64,000 bases of DNA from Pseudomonas putida (GTDB lineage: Bacteria; Pseudomonadota; Gammaproteobacteria; Pseudomonadales; Pseudomonadaceae): positions 248,001-312,000 of the forward strand of contig NZ_JAETZZ010000003.1 of NCBI RefSeq assembly GCF_022627325.1. Direction: 5' to 3'. Position 1 is the first letter of the stretch; each line of letters begins with the position of its first letter. Below, in pieces: positions 50,509-58,792 of the stretch. The notes under the pieces were generated by a model. It was not told where the DNA came from. It worked only from the letters and a program-made list of their open reading frames with translations, and ran no database searches. Position numbers and translations under genes: made by a program.

Positions 50509-51246
50509 TCAAAAGCCATGCTGGCGCAGAAGCCGTGCATAGCTGCCGTCTGCCTTCATCGCTTCGATGCTGCGCTCGAATCGCTCGACGATCTGCCGAT
50601 GCTCCGGGTGCTTGAGGCTGACCAGGATATGCAGGGTGTTCTCGCCCAGCGCGGGTTCGACCAACACCACCCCATTGCGCACCGACTCCGGTTCGCGCTG
50701 CAGGTTGTAGCGCGCCACGAACTCATCTTCCACCGCCAGGTTTACCCGCCCAGCAGCCAGCATGCGCACGGCGGAGGAAAAGTTGCGTACGGGCACCTTT
50801 TGTAAGCGGGTGTCGCTATCGAATGCCGGTGAGTAGGCATAATCACGCACCACGGCAATGCTGTAGGGGTACAGATCGGCCTGGCGGCTGTAACGGAAGC
50901 TGTCACCCTTGCGCTTGAGCAAACGGATGCGGTTGGTCAGGTAGGCCTTGGAAAACTGGCCGATGCGGGTGCGCGAATCGTTGTACCAGGCATTGATCAG
51001 TACGTCGTAGCGGCCTTCGCTCACCCCGAGCAGCGCCCGCGCCCACGGTACTTCCTCGTACTCGCTGGGGTAACCTGCACGCGCCAGCGCCGTGGTGACG
51101 ATGCTGGTGGCAAGGCCACCACCGGGCATACCGGCATCGGTGAACGGCGGCCAGGTATCGGCCACCAGCCGCAGCTTGGCCTGGCCCAGGGCTGGCGCCG
51201 CCAGCATTACGGCCAACACTCCCAGAACGCAAAACAGTGGCCGCAT
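50509..51246 (-). CDS. Periplasmic amino-acid-binding-like protein (SBP_bac_3)
   Basis: 245 aa with a signal peptide (MRPLFCVLGVLAVMLAAPALGQA, cut after AxGQA; spanning residues 1-23). It is followed by a family-3 solute-binding domain: VADTWPPFTDAGMPGGGLATSIV and GRYDVLINAWYNDSRT. No permease or ATPase gene is adjacent, so it may be an orphan sensor-type binding protein instead of part of a transporter. ATG 51246 has AGGA seven bases upstream; a TTG two codons earlier is unlikely. The ligand is unknown. Confidence 0.87.
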   Translation of the reverse strand: MRPLFCVLGVLAVMLAAPALGQAKLRLVADTWPPFTDAGMPGGGLATSIVTTALARAGYPSEYEEVPWARALLGVSEGRYDVLINAWYNDSRTRIGQFSKAYLTNRIRLLKRKGDSFRYSRQADLYPYSIAVVRDYAYSPAFDSDTRLQKVPVRNFSSAVRMLAAGRVNLAVEDEFVARYNLQREPESVRNGVVLVEPALGENTLHILVSLKHPEHRQIVERFERSIEAMKADGSYARLLRQHGF

Positions 51247-51387
51247 GCTCAAGTCCTTTTGCAGTAGGGGGCACAGGCTGTTGATGGCGGTCTTCGATCA
51301 CGCTGGTAGAGAGACTACACAAAGCCGCCGTACAGGGCAGCGGCCAATAGTGTCAATTAGCCTCTATTTTGGCCGAGGCACATAGAC

Positions 51388-51684
51388 TTACGGGTAGCCG
51401 AGCACTTCCCTGATCTGGCGTAGGTGGCGGATGATCCACTGCTTGTCGATCGCTCCCCAGTCACGGATCCGATAATGCCCGGCGTGGTTGCGCGCCCCGT
51501 CCTGCTGCTCGAACTCGCAGACAATGTCCAGGTCGGCCAGCGCAGCGATGGTGTCCTGCGCGGTGCGGCGCGGCATGCCGGTGGCTTCCATCAAGGCGGG
51601 CACGCTGGTAGCGGTCTGGCTGTCGATCAGCCAGGCCACGTACAGGCGGCGATAGAAACTGCTCTTGGTCTTGCTCACATCCAT
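51388..51684 (-). CDS. Small winged-helix protein, putative regulator
   Basis: 98 aa. SVPALMEATGMPRRTAQDTIAALADLDIV is a helix-turn-helix with wing (cited as its central part MPRRTAQDTIAALADL); GHYRIRDWGAIDKQW completes a short C-terminal helix. No sensor domain is present. It follows the YgjP-like gene (start 52197, stop 51697) by 12 bases on the same strand, so the two form a small operon. Targets are unknown. The 141 bp between this stop and the binding-protein start hold that gene's promoter and nothing else recognisable. Confidence 0.78.
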   Translation of the reverse strand: MDVSKTKSSFYRRLYVAWLIDSQTATSVPALMEATGMPRRTAQDTIAALADLDIVCEFEQQDGARNHAGHYRIRDWGAIDKQWIIRHLRQIREVLGYP

Positions 51685-51696
51685 GCTGCGTGATCC

Positions 51697-52197
51697 TTAC
51701 AGGTTACCCGGCAGCTCCCGATAGGTCAGGTAGACGCGCAGGTCGAATTCCAGTTGGTGGTAGTCCGGCTCCATATGCTGACAAAGCTGATAGAAGGCTT
51801 TGCTGTGGTCACGCTCGCGCAGGTGCGCCAGCTCGTGTACCACGATCATGCGCAGGAACTGCGGCGCGGCCTCCTTGAACAGCGAGGCGATGCGGATTTC
51901 CTTCTTCGCCTTGAGCTTGCCCCCCTGCACCCGCGATACCGCAGTATTGAGCCCGAGCGCACGGTGGGTGAGGTCCAGACGGTTGTCGAACAATACCTTG
52001 TCCAGGCTTGGCGCACTGCGCAGGTACTGCTGGCGCAGATCCTGAGCGTAGCCGTACAGCGCCTTGTCGCTCTGCACGTCATGGCGACCGGGATAGCGGC
52101 GCTGCAGGTAGTCACCCAGGCGGTCGCTGTCGATCATCAACTGCACCTGCTCCTGCAGGTGCGGCGGGTAAGCTTGCAAATAGCGTAAGACGGTCAT
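51697..52197 (-). CDS. YgjP-like metallopeptidase (M48-type domain)
   Basis: 166 aa. The zinc signature HELAH stands in MIVVHELAHLRERDHSKAFY, and the downstream HSKAFYQLCQHMEPDYH fits the third ligand region of the YgjP/SprT-like family. The N-terminal half is helical and unremarkable. ATG 52197 is chosen because the 13 codons before it are non-coding in character. It forms an operon with the small winged-helix gene 12 bases downstream. The substrate is unknown. Confidence 0.85.
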   Translation of the reverse strand: MTVLRYLQAYPPHLQEQVQLMIDSDRLGDYLQRRYPGRHDVQSDKALYGYAQDLRQQYLRSAPSLDKVLFDNRLDLTHRALGLNTAVSRVQGGKLKAKKEIRIASLFKEAAPQFLRMIVVHELAHLRERDHSKAFYQLCQHMEPDYHQLEFDLRVYLTYRELPGNL

Positions 52198-52236
52198 GGC
52201 ATGGCATTCGGCGTAACGAATGCCGATTCTAGCCAA

Positions 52237-54357
52237 TCAGGGCGCCGGCCAGGGAAAAATTGCCGGAAAGCCGCTGGCATCGGCGGCGGTCATCGGGCGG
52301 GCGACAAGGAAGCCCTGCACGTAGGCGCAACCGTTTGCCTTGAGCCAAGTGGCCTGGGCCGCTGTTTCCACGCCCTCGGCGATGACCGTGACATTGTAAT
52401 CGGCGCACAGGCCGATGACGCTGCGCACCAGGGCGGCATCCGCCGCCGAATCGGGCAGGCGCGCCACCAGGTGACGGTCCAACTTCAAGGTGTCGATAGG
52501 CAGGTCGCGCAGCATGCGCAGCGAGCAGTCGCCAGCACCAAAGTCGTCCAGCGCCACGCGCACGCCCAGCTCGCGCAGGCGGTGGATCTGCTTGATCGCC
52601 GCGTCGATGTTGTACATCAGTGAGGTCTCGGCGACTTCCACTTCCAGCTGCGCCGGGTTGAGCTGGTAATCCTCTATCACCCGCTGCAACTCATCGACCA
52701 GCCCAGGCATGGCGAACTGGGCTCGGCTCAGGCTGATACCCAGCACCAGGTCCGGCGCAAAACGCTCACACCAGGCCTGGCGCTGCGCCGCGCCCTGGCG
52801 GTAGATCCAGCTGGCCAGGCGCGTTATCAGTCGCGCCTCCTCCAGCAAGGGGATGAACAAGCCCGGCGGTACATCGCCAACACTGGGGTGCTGCCAGCGC
52901 AGCAGGGCTTCGAAACCGCGCAGATGCCCGTCGGCGAAAGCGACCTGGGGTTGGTACACCATGTTGAAACCTTGCGACTCGACCGCGTCGCGCACACTGT
53001 CCTCGAGCATCAACCGTGAACGCGCCCGGCCATTGAGCTCCTGGTCGTAGAAACGGTACTGCCCGCGCCCAGCTTGCTTGGCCGCATACATCGCCGCATC
53101 GGCGGCACGCAACAGGCCTTCGACCGTGGCACCGCAGTCCGGGTAGGTGGCAATACCGATGCTGACACCCAGGGATACATCCAGGCCGGCCACCTGCCGC
53201 TGAACGGATACACGCTCAAGCAGTTGCTCGGCAAAGCGGCCGGCTTGTTCCGGATACGGCAGGCCATCGAACAGCGCAGTGAACTCGTCTCCGCCCATGC
53301 GTGCCAGCAGCGCCTCACTGCCCAGGCAGTCCTTGAGCTGCTCGGCAACCCAACCCAGTACCCGGTCCCCGGCATCGTGGCCGAGCGAATCATTGATCCG
53401 TTTGAAGCCATCCAGGTCCATGTACATCAAAGCCTGCGTCTTGTCCGAGCGTTCATTGCGCAGCAGCACACTTTCAGCTGCCTGATAGAACCCTCGGCGG
53501 TTGAGCAGGCCGGTGAGCGGGTCGGTGACCGCCTGGTATTCGAGCTGCTGGTGCAAATTACGCACTACCGACATGTCCAGCACCGTCACCACCATCGCCT
53601 GCTGATCAGCCGGCAGCGGCGCGCAGGACAAGGCTACCGGCACCAGGTGGCCGCCTGACGTGCGCAGGTGAGCATCGTGTACACGGAAAATCTGCCGCGA
53701 CTGGTAGGCGTGATGAAAATCCGATTCGCTCCATACGGTGGCATTGGGCAGTTGCAGCAAGCCAAGCAACTGCGCGCCCTGCAATTGCTCGACCGGGGCA
53801 TCGAGCAAGCGCGAGATCGCCGGGTTGGCAAAGCTGATGCTGCCGTGAGCGTCGACCACCAGAATACCTTCGGCGGCATTTTCCAGGATGGACGCATTGA
53901 ACGCCCTGGCTGCCTCCAGTTCGCGCGTCAAGCGTTGCAGCATGCGCCGGTTGCGCTGCTGGTCCAGCTGCGCCTGCACCTTGGGCTTGAGGATCTGCGG
54001 GTCGAACGGCTTGAACAGGTAGTCCACCGCACCGCTGGCATAGCCCTTGAGCACGGCGGCATCGGACTGCTCGTTGGCGGTGAGGAAAATGATCGGAGTC
54101 AGCTTGGTCCGGTGGCTGCCACGCATCAGCCGGGCAACCTCGAAACCGTCCATTTCCGGCATCTGCACGTCGAGCAGCACAAGGTCGACTTCGTGCTCCA
54201 GCAAGGCGCTCAAGGCTTCCATCCCTGAACCTGCGGTCAGCACCTGCCAATCTGTGCGGGCCAGCAAGGCGCGCATGCTTATGAGGTTCTCAGGGTAATC
54301 GTCCACCACCAGGAGAACCGAGTTGCCATCCGGTGGTTGAGGGTAAGCGCCATCCAT
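52237..54357 (-). CDS. Response regulator: receiver-PAS-GGDEF-EAL (c-di-GMP)
   Basis: 706 aa. The receiver (residues about 14-130) has phosphoacceptor Asp in LVLLDVQMPEMDGF and Lys in LFKPFD. The PAS domain (about 165-290) has EGILVVDAHGSISFANPA. GGDEF (about 300-450) has MGGDEF intact but no RxxD inhibitory site at the usual place. EAL (about 470-695) has GFEALLRW and AEGVET, but the metal-binding Asn motif reads ISLS instead of VNLS and loop 6 reads DDFGAGDCSL. It is thus likely a diguanylate cyclase with doubtful phosphodiesterase activity. The start is ATG 54357. Confidence 0.9.
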   Translation of the reverse strand: MDGAYPQPPDGNSVLLVVDDYPENLISMRALLARTDWQVLTAGSGMEALSALLEHEVDLVLLDVQMPEMDGFEVARLMRGSHRTKLTPIIFLTANEQSDAAVLKGYASGAVDYLFKPFDPQILKPKVQAQLDQQRNRRMLQRLTRELEAARAFNASILENAAEGILVVDAHGSISFANPAISRLLDAPVEQLQGAQLLGLLQLPNATVWSESDFHHAYQSRQIFRVHDAHLRTSGGHLVPVALSCAPLPADQQAMVVTVLDMSVVRNLHQQLEYQAVTDPLTGLLNRRGFYQAAESVLLRNERSDKTQALMYMDLDGFKRINDSLGHDAGDRVLGWVAEQLKDCLGSEALLARMGGDEFTALFDGLPYPEQAGRFAEQLLERVSVQRQVAGLDVSLGVSIGIATYPDCGATVEGLLRAADAAMYAAKQAGRGQYRFYDQELNGRARSRLMLEDSVRDAVESQGFNMVYQPQVAFADGHLRGFEALLRWQHPSVGDVPPGLFIPLLEEARLITRLASWIYRQGAAQRQAWCERFAPDLVLGISLSRAQFAMPGLVDELQRVIEDYQLNPAQLEVEVAETSLMYNIDAAIKQIHRLRELGVRVALDDFGAGDCSLRMLRDLPIDTLKLDRHLVARLPDSAADAALVRSVIGLCADYNVTVIAEGVETAAQATWLKANGCAYVQGFLVARPMTAADASGFPAIFPWPAP

Positions 54358-54510
54358 GCTGCTTTCTCTTTTATGACCGACTTCGACTTGCAATTGGATC
54401 CGATTAAACACTCTAGACGCGAGTGCGTAACGCGCAATGCAATCAGAACGCTATCAATGACTAAATGTAAGGGTAGTCGACTAACGGTTGTTTGCTGGCC
54501 ATTGGCCCAT

Positions 54511-54538
54511 AAAAAAACCCGCATTTCTGCGGGTTTTT
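54511..54538. terminator. Bidirectional rho-independent terminator after fba
   Basis: AAAACCCGCA (54514-54523), TTTC loop, TGCGGGTTTT (54528-54537), with A- and T-runs on both sides. It stands 17 bases past the fba stop on the minus strand, upstream of the GGDEF-EAL gene, so it insulates the two minus-strand units. Confidence 0.93.
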
Positions 54539-54554
54539 GCGTGGCGGCCTGTGA

Positions 54555-55619
54555 TCAGTTGACCTTGGCGGCCAACTCACCTTTCAGGTAACGCTGGAAC
54601 ATGCCTTCCAGGGAGATCGGCTTGATCTTCGAGGCATTGCCGGCGGTGCCGAAGGCTTCGTAACGAGCGATACAGACATCGCGCATGGCTTTGACGGTTT
54701 CGCCGAAGAACTTGCGCGGGTCGAACTCGCTTGGGTTCTGCGCCATCAGGCGGCGCATGGCACCGGTGGAAGCCAGACGCAGGTCGGTATCGATGTTGAC
54801 CTTGCGCACGCCGTGCTTGATGCCTTCAACGATTTCTTCGACCGGTACGCCGTAGGTTTCTTTGATGTCGCCGCCGTACTGGTTGATGATCGCCAGCCAC
54901 TCCTGCGGTACCGAGGAAGAACCGTGCATCACCAGGTGAGTGTTGGGGATGCGCTTGTGGATTTCCTTGATGCGGTCGATCGCCAGCACGTCACCGGTCG
55001 GCGGCTTGGTGAACTTGTAGGCACCGTGGCTGGTGCCGATGGCGATGGCCAGGGCATCCACCTGGGTTTTCTTGACGAAATCCGCGGCTTCTTCCGGGTC
55101 GGTGAGCATTTGGCTGTGGTCCAGCACGCCTTCGGCGCCGATGCCGTCTTCTTCACCGGCCATGCCGGTTTCCAGCGAACCCAGGCAGCCCAGCTCGCCC
55201 TCGACCGAAACACCGCAGGCGTGCGCCATGGCGACAGTCTGTTGAGTGACACGGACGTTGTACTCGTAGTCAGTCGGGGTCTTGCCGTCTTCACCCAGCG
55301 AGCCGTCCATCATGACCGAGCTGAAGCCCAGCTGGATCGAACGCTGGCACACGTCAGGGCTGGTGCCGTGGTCCTGGTGCATGCACACAGGGATGTGCGG
55401 GAATTCTTCGATGGCGGCCAGGATCAGGTGACGCAGGAATGGCGCGCCAGCGTATTTGCGGGCACCGGCAGAAGCCTGGACGATCACTGGGGAGTCGGTC
55501 TTGTCGGCCGCTTCCATGATGGCGCGCATCTGCTCGAGGTTGTTGACGTTGAAAGCTGGAACGCCGTAACCGAACTCGGCGGCGTGGTCCAGCATCTGGC
55601 GCATGCTAATGAGTGCCAT
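54555..55619 (-). CDS. fba: Fructose-1,6-bisphosphate aldolase, class II
   Basis: 354-aa zinc aldolase. Zinc and substrate motifs: [17 protein letters not shown] at the start, [11 protein letters not shown] (zinc His pair), [13 protein letters not shown] and [11 protein letters not shown] with VRKVNIDTD. The start ATG 55619 ([10 protein letters not shown]) has AGAGAGA upstream; the frame extends 14 codons further, without support. In pseudomonads, which lack phosphofructokinase, the enzyme works mainly in the gluconeogenic direction. It is the last gene of the tktA-epd-pgk-fba series. Confidence 0.96.
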   Translation of the reverse strand: MALISMRQMLDHAAEFGYGVPAFNVNNLEQMRAIMEAADKTDSPVIVQASAGARKYAGAPFLRHLILAAIEEFPHIPVCMHQDHGTSPDVCQRSIQLGFSSVMMDGSLGEDGKTPTDYEYNVRVTQQTVAMAHACGVSVEGELGCLGSLETGMAGEEDGIGAEGVLDHSQMLTDPEEAADFVKKTQVDALAIAIGTSHGAYKFTKPPTGDVLAIDRIKEIHKRIPNTHLVMHGSSSVPQEWLAIINQYGGDIKETYGVPVEEIVEGIKHGVRKVNIDTDLRLASTGAMRRLMAQNPSEFDPRKFFGETVKAMRDVCIARYEAFGTAGNASKIKPISLEGMFQRYLKGELAAKVN

Positions 55620-55720
55620 TGTGTATCTCTCTCCCGACAAGCGTCGTTTTGTTTCGTGCAAGCCTGCCGCAGGGGCGGTTGCTGTTCAAGTAGTGTGGGC
55701 CACCCGTGCGGCCCGGCCAG

Positions 55721-56050
55721 TCACGGTGCCTTGCAGCCCCGCCCAATCAGATCGTTGGTTGCCACCCAGTACACCAGGCCTTCCTCGCCCTTGGTATGGA
55801 AGGCCAGTACACCATCGCTGTACATCGCACCCGAGGCACTGGGCTCGGCCTTGAGCCGGTAGACCTGGTCGCCGCCGCCAAGGCGCACGTCGACCGAATC
55901 CTGTTGTGCATCGGCGAAGCGCCATAGCACTTCGTTCTGGCTGTCACAGACCCAGCGGGTCCAGGTGGCTGCCGGGGCGGGTTGCGCCGGCTGCAGCAGC
56001 GAGCATCCTGCCAGTGTCGCCAGGGCCATCAAGGCCATCAGCGCTTTCAT
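55721..56050 (-). CDS. MliC-family lipoprotein, putative c-type lysozyme inhibitor
   Basis: 109 aa. The signal MKALMALMALATLAGCSLL ends in lipobox LAGC (Cys15 lipidated). The domain has the MliC/PliC pattern: WVCDSQNEVLWRF, VYRLKAEPSASGAMYSDG (SASGA is the lysozyme-contact hallmark) and a C-terminal Cys forming the usual disulfide. It would sit in the outer membrane facing the periplasm. The gene lies between a small lipoprotein gene and fba inside a glycolytic gene series, 101 bases before fba. The family call is good; inhibition is inferred. Confidence 0.82.
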   Translation of the reverse strand: MKALMALMALATLAGCSLLQPAQPAPAATWTRWVCDSQNEVLWRFADAQQDSVDVRLGGGDQVYRLKAEPSASGAMYSDGVLAFHTKGEEGLVYWVATNDLIGRGCKAP

Positions 56051-56114
56051 TGCATATCCTCTAGATGACCACACAACGGCCACTTGGTTGCCTGCACCGA
56101 CGAAGCGCATCGGT

Positions 56115-56333
56115 TCATGGGCAGCCAGGCGCCTTGCGCTGGTGGTCTTCGTCATACTTTTCCAGGCCTTCCGGGCCCACGCGCTTGCTGATTACCGGCA
56201 CGGTCTCGGCCTGCCACTCAGACTGGTAGCACCCGCCTTTGGGCGGCTGCGCCGGATCGTTGTCCGAGGGCGGGCTGCTGGAGCATGCGCTCAGCAAACC
56301 CGCCAGCAAGATCACAGGCAATTGCTTGACCAT
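56115..56333 (-). CDS. Small lipoprotein of unknown function
   Basis: 72 aa: MVKQLPVILLAGLLSACSSS is a lipoprotein signal with lipobox LSAC (Cys17). A Pro-rich stretch and two more cysteines (CYQSEW and the C-terminal GCP) follow, which could form a disulfide. GGGAGC lies six bases before ATG 56333. It starts 32 bases after the pgk stop and ends 64 bases before the MliC gene, probably all on one transcript. No family recognised. Confidence 0.72.
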   Translation of the reverse strand: MVKQLPVILLAGLLSACSSSPPSDNDPAQPPKGGCYQSEWQAETVPVISKRVGPEGLEKYDEDHQRKAPGCP

Positions 56334-56365
56334 CAGGTCGCTCCCTTTGCCAGGCGCCGCCATTG

Positions 56366-57529
56366 TCAGGCTTTTGCCCGCTCTTCCAGAATCGCCACCG
56401 CCGGCAGTACCTTGCCTTCGACGAATTCGAGGAATGCACCGCCACCGGTAGAAATGTAGGAGATCTCGGCGCTGACGCCATATTTGTCGATGGCCGCCAG
56501 GGTATCGCCACCACCGGCGATGGAGAATGCGGCGCTTTCGGCGATGGCCTTGGCCAGTACCTGGGTGCCGTTGCCGAACTGGTCGAACTCGAACACACCG
56601 ACCGGGCCGTTCCACAGGATGGTTTTCGACGATTTCAGCAGTTCGGCGAAGTTGGCCGCAGTCTGTGGCCCGATGTCCAGGATCATGTCGTCAGCAGCCA
56701 CGTCGGCGATGGCCTTGACGGTGGCCTCGGCGCTCTCGGCAAACGCCTTGGCCACCACCACGTCGACTGGCAGCGGTACGCTGACCTTGGCGGCGATGGC
56801 CTTGGCGGTGTCCACCAGGTCAGGCTCATACAGCGACTTGCCCACCGGGTGGCCGGCGGCGGCCAGGAAGGTGTTGGCGATGCCGCCACCTACGATCAAC
56901 TGGTCGCAAACCGAGCTCAGGCTGTTCAGAACGTCCAGTTTGGTGGACACCTTGGAGCCGGCAACGATGGCGGCCATGGGTTTGGCCGGTGCCTTCAGGG
57001 CCTTGCCCAGGGCGTCCAGCTCGGCGGCCAGCAGCGGGCCAGCCGCAGCGACCTTGGCGAACTTGGCCACGCCATGGGTGGAGCCTTCGGCACGGTGAGC
57101 GGTACCGAAGGCGTCCATGACGAAAACGTCGCACAGGGCCGCGTACTTCTGCGCCAGTTCGTCGGCGTTCTTCTTCTCACCCTTGTTGAAGCGAACGTTC
57201 TCGAACAGCACCAGGTCACCAGCCTTGACCTCGATGCCATCGAGGTAGTCGGCGACCAGCGCAACGTCGCGGCCCAGGGCCTTGCTCAGGTAATCGGCAA
57301 CCGGCTTGAGGCTGTTTTCGGCCGAGAACTCACCTTCGGTAGGGCGGCCCAGGTGCGAGCAGACCATCACCGCCGCGCCCTTCTCCAAGGCCAGCTTGAT
57401 GGTCGGCAGCGCAGCCAGGATACGCGCGTCGCTGGTTACCACACCGTCCTTCACAGGCACGTTGAGGTCTTCGCGGATCAGTACGCGTTTACCTTGCAGG
57501 TCGAGGTCGGTCATCTTCAACACGGTCAT
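56366..57529 (-). CDS. pgk: Phosphoglycerate kinase
   Basis: 387-aa two-domain kinase interconverting 1,3-bisphosphoglycerate and 3-phosphoglycerate. Landmarks: [15 protein letters not shown] (substrate Arg/Asp region), [44 protein letters not shown] and the C-terminal nucleotide site [12 protein letters not shown] with [12 protein letters not shown]. The ATG at 57529 has AGGA seven bases upstream; M6 is a weaker option. It follows epd by 12 bases. Confidence 0.97.
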   Translation of the reverse strand: MTVLKMTDLDLQGKRVLIREDLNVPVKDGVVTSDARILAALPTIKLALEKGAAVMVCSHLGRPTEGEFSAENSLKPVADYLSKALGRDVALVADYLDGIEVKAGDLVLFENVRFNKGEKKNADELAQKYAALCDVFVMDAFGTAHRAEGSTHGVAKFAKVAAAGPLLAAELDALGKALKAPAKPMAAIVAGSKVSTKLDVLNSLSSVCDQLIVGGGIANTFLAAAGHPVGKSLYEPDLVDTAKAIAAKVSVPLPVDVVVAKAFAESAEATVKAIADVAADDMILDIGPQTAANFAELLKSSKTILWNGPVGVFEFDQFGNGTQVLAKAIAESAAFSIAGGGDTLAAIDKYGVSAEISYISTGGGAFLEFVEGKVLPAVAILEERAKA

Positions 57530-57541
57530 GAATGCAGTCCT

Positions 57542-58603
57542 TCAGGGCTGTTTGGTGCGGGTTGGGTGGACGACGTGCAGATAATGTTCGGCAACGTCGA
57601 GCATACGGTTGGCAAAACCCCATTCGTTGTCGAACCAGGCCAGCAGGTTCACCAGGCGGGGGCCCGAGACGCGTGTCTGGCTGGCATCGACGATCGCCGA
57701 ATGCGGGTCATGGTTGAAATCACAGCTGGCGTGGGGCAATTCGGTGTAAGCCAGCAAGCCTTTGAGCGGGCCATCCAGCGCCGCCTCGCGCAGCACCCGA
57801 TTGACTTCAGCGGCAGTGGTGTCACGGCCGGTCTGCAGGGTGATGTCAAGGCACGACACGTTGACGGTCGGCACGCGTACCGCTTTGGCCTGTATTCGCC
57901 CGGCAAGTTCCGGCAGCAAGCGCTCGATACCACGCGCCAGCCCCGTGGACACCGGGATCACCGACTGGAAAGCCGAGCGCGTGCGGCGCAGATCCTCATG
58001 ATGGTAGGCGTCGATCACCGGCTGGTCGTTCATCGCCGAGTGAATGGTGGTGATCTGCACGTACTCGATGCCGAACGCCTGGTCCAGCACCCGCAGCAGC
58101 GGTACGCCACAGTTGGTGGTACAGGAGGCGTTGGACACAAGCCGCTCGGCGCCGGTCAGGCAAGCCTGGTTGATGCCGTAGACCACCGTTGCATCCACAT
58201 CGGCCTCGCTGGCCATGGGCTGCGAAAACAGCACCCGCGGCGCACCGGCATCGAGAAAGCGCTGACCATCGGCACGGGTGTGATAGGCGCCGGAACACTC
58301 CAGCACCAGGTCGATGTCCAGGGCGGCCCAGTCGACGCCCTCGGGGGTGGCGCTGCGCAGGACCTTCACGCAGTCGCCATTGATATGCAGACAGTCGCCG
58401 TCGACCTTCACATCGCCGGGGAATCGGCCGTGAGTGGAGTCGAAGCGTGTCAGGTATTCCACGCTGGCCTGGTCGGCCAGGTCGTTCAACGCAACGATGT
58501 CGAAGCCCGCCTTTGCCCCACGCTCAAACAGTGCGCGCAGGACACAGCGGCCGATGCGGCCGTAACCGTTGAGTGCAACTTTGAAGGGACGCGGGTGAGG
58601 CAT
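57542..58603 (-). CDS. epd: D-erythrose-4-phosphate dehydrogenase
   Basis: 353-aa NAD enzyme of the GAPDH superfamily giving 4-phosphoerythronate for pyridoxal phosphate synthesis. NGYGRIGRCVLRAL is the NAD site and SNASCTTNCGVPLL holds the catalytic Cys. Identification as Epd and not GapA rests on the context between tktA and pgk, as in E. coli, and on the HSAMNDQPVIDAYHHEDL segment typical of Epd. The start is ATG 58603; the frame extends 20 codons upstream into repeats. Confidence 0.9.
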   Translation of the reverse strand: MPHPRPFKVALNGYGRIGRCVLRALFERGAKAGFDIVALNDLADQASVEYLTRFDSTHGRFPGDVKVDGDCLHINGDCVKVLRSATPEGVDWAALDIDLVLECSGAYHTRADGQRFLDAGAPRVLFSQPMASEADVDATVVYGINQACLTGAERLVSNASCTTNCGVPLLRVLDQAFGIEYVQITTIHSAMNDQPVIDAYHHEDLRRTRSAFQSVIPVSTGLARGIERLLPELAGRIQAKAVRVPTVNVSCLDITLQTGRDTTAAEVNRVLREAALDGPLKGLLAYTELPHASCDFNHDPHSAIVDASQTRVSGPRLVNLLAWFDNEWGFANRMLDVAEHYLHVVHPTRTKQP

Positions 58604-58644
58604 GGGTGGGCTCGCTAACGCAGGGTGGCTGTTGGGGCGGCGTT

Positions 58645-58736
58645 GCGGCCCATCGCGGCACAAGGCCGCTTCTGCAGTTCCCTCGCCAGCATCGAGTCTG
58701 CGCGGTAACTGTAGCAGCGGCCTTGCATCGCGATGG
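58645..58736. repeat. Divergent REP-like pair
   Basis: Left arm GCGGCCCATCGCGGCACAAG and on to 58676, right arm CAGCGGCCTTGCATCGCGAT ending near 58734. The arms are imperfectly complementary and the core (GGCACAAGGCC) differs from the other REPs in this window, suggesting a different REP family. It lies between tktA and epd. Confidence 0.6.
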
Positions 58737-58783
58737 AGGGCAAAGCCCTCCCCTACACGACCTGGAGGGCGTCACCGCCCTCC
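58735..58783 (-). terminator. Two tandem hairpins after tktA
   Basis: GGAGGGC-AAA-GCCCTCC (58735-58751) and GGAGGGCG-TCAC-CGCCCTCC (58764-58783), sharing the same GGAGGGC stem, start 10 bases after the tktA stop. Neither has a T-run, so they may act as 3'-end stabilisers more than as terminators, setting the tktA/epd expression ratio. Confidence 0.6.
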
Positions 58784-58792
58784 GTGGTTACA

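Noticed and set aside
56366..56615. N-terminal extension of the 72-aa lipoprotein
   Set aside because: The extension lies inside pgk in another frame; the lipoprotein signal begins exactly at ATG 56333 with GGGAGC before it.
56363..58618. 751-codon open frame on the plus strand across pgk and epd
   Set aside because: Antisense to both genes and to the space between them; low-complexity G/Q/V-rich product with no motif.
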